From contig JAKFXU010000354.1 in assembly GCA_021731215.1 (NCBI GenBank), forward strand, positions 1-5,921: a stretch of DNA of 5,921 bases, read 5' to 3'. The position numbers were made by a program, and so were the translations under genes. The notes under the pieces are model-generated. The model saw nothing but the letters and a program-made list of their open reading frames with translations. It ran no database searches and was not told the DNA's origin. Within the stretch, counting starts at the first letter, position 1. The number at the start of each line of letters is the position of its first letter. Shown in pieces: positions 5,500 through 5,921 of the stretch. Source of the DNA: Rhodoferax sp. GTDB taxonomy: Bacteria > Pseudomonadota > Gammaproteobacteria > Burkholderiales > Burkholderiaceae_C.

Positions 5500-5921
5500 T
5501 CATAACGGCAAATACTTGCCAAACTCTTGCGGCACCACGGATTTCAATCCTTTGAGTGCCGCCGTGGTGATGCCGGCGCCGACCGACTCCTGCCACCATT
5601 GACCCGACTGCAACGGTGTCATGCCGATCACCACCGTTGCCGCCAATAACACCACCACACCGCGCACCAGGCCAAACGCCGCGCCCAAAGCCCGGTCAGC
5701 GGGCCGCAGGCCCGCTGACGCAAAAAGTTTTTTGGCCAGCGCGGCGAGCAGACCGCCCGCCAACACGGCCCCCACGAACACCAGCACGAAACCGGCCGCG
5801 TAGCGAACCGCCTCGCCGGCGCCGCTCATGGGCAGCAGTTGCGCCACATCCGGCGCAAACCACTGCGCCAACATGAAGGCCGCAACCCAACTCAGCACCG
5901 ACAGCACTTCATAGACTAGTC
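5500..5921 (-). CDS. cvpA: CvpA family inner-membrane protein (N-terminal end outside window)
   Basis: The visible part is 139 codons plus a TGA stop (5500-5502). The frame runs off the right edge, so the GTG at 5907 is an internal codon and not the start. The fragment begins LVYEVLSVLSWVAAF, typical of the first part of CvpA after its opening helix. About three hydrophobic segments are visible: near residues 4-22, 40-61 and 78-100. The family signature LRPADRALGAAFGLVRG (71-87) lies before the last of these. CvpA proteins are small inner-membrane proteins, first found through colicin V production in E. coli, often placed next to purF and also tied to envelope stress and bile tolerance. The exact molecular role is not settled. 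It is likely cotranscribed with purF, 75 nt downstream. Confidence 0.92.
   Translation of the reverse strand, partial: LVYEVLSVLSWVAAFMLAQWFAPDVAQLLPMSGAGEAVRYAAGFVLVFVGAVLAGGLLAALAKKLFASAGLRPADRALGAAFGLVRGVVVLLAATVVIGMTPLQSGQWWQESVGAGITTAALKGLKSVVPQEFGKYLPL

Noticed and set aside
5500..5907. GTG at 5907 as the start of cvpA
   Set aside because: The frame continues upstream with LVYE, part of the conserved CvpA N-terminal region, and runs off the window.

Overview
The window looks like ordinary chromosomal DNA of a betaproteobacterium, most likely of the Burkholderiales and Comamonadaceae-like (Rhodoferax/Polaromonas type). This is inferred from the high GC content, the protein sequences, and the gene order cvpA-purF-metZ-gltX followed by tRNAs. 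Every protein gene is a housekeeping gene. I found no defence, secretion or biosynthetic system that looks new.

Layout. On the plus strand, the left edge holds the 3' end of a PpiD-type periplasmic folding factor (1-408). It is followed by tRNA-His(GTG), which has its own -10 box and a strong Rho-independent terminator (524-559). On the minus strand, a long leftward unit runs from the right edge: cvpA (cut by the window end), purF, metZ and gltX, then tRNA-Ala(GGC), tRNA-Glu(TTC), tRNA-Asp(GTC) and a terminator at 741-770. metZ and gltX overlap by 4 nt (ATGA), and purF-metZ are 18 nt apart. The two transcription units converge on the 560-740 gap.

The gap between the two terminators is the one accessory-looking part. 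Directly after the T-run of the tRNA-His terminator, at 561, begins a stretch that reads like the 5' end of domain I of a bacterial class C (IIC) group II intron. That class is known to insert just downstream of terminator hairpins. The match fades after about 680, with no reverse transcriptase ORF and no domain V. It is followed by sequence (682-736) that weakly resembles the repeated terminal motifs of IS21-family insertion sequences. The gap therefore looks like a graveyard of mobile-element remnants in a safe site between converging genes.

How the genes work together. PurF makes the first committed intermediate of purine synthesis, and CvpA is a membrane protein often linked to purF. MetZ makes homocysteine for methionine from O-succinylhomoserine and sulfide. 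GltX charges tRNA-Glu, whose gene lies about 180 nt downstream in the same direction. A perfect TATAAT over the gltX stop codon suggests that the tRNA cluster also has its own promoter, besides any read-through from gltX. Within the tRNA cluster each tRNA is followed by a hairpin, and the tRNA-Asp leader can pair with the tRNA's own 5' strand.
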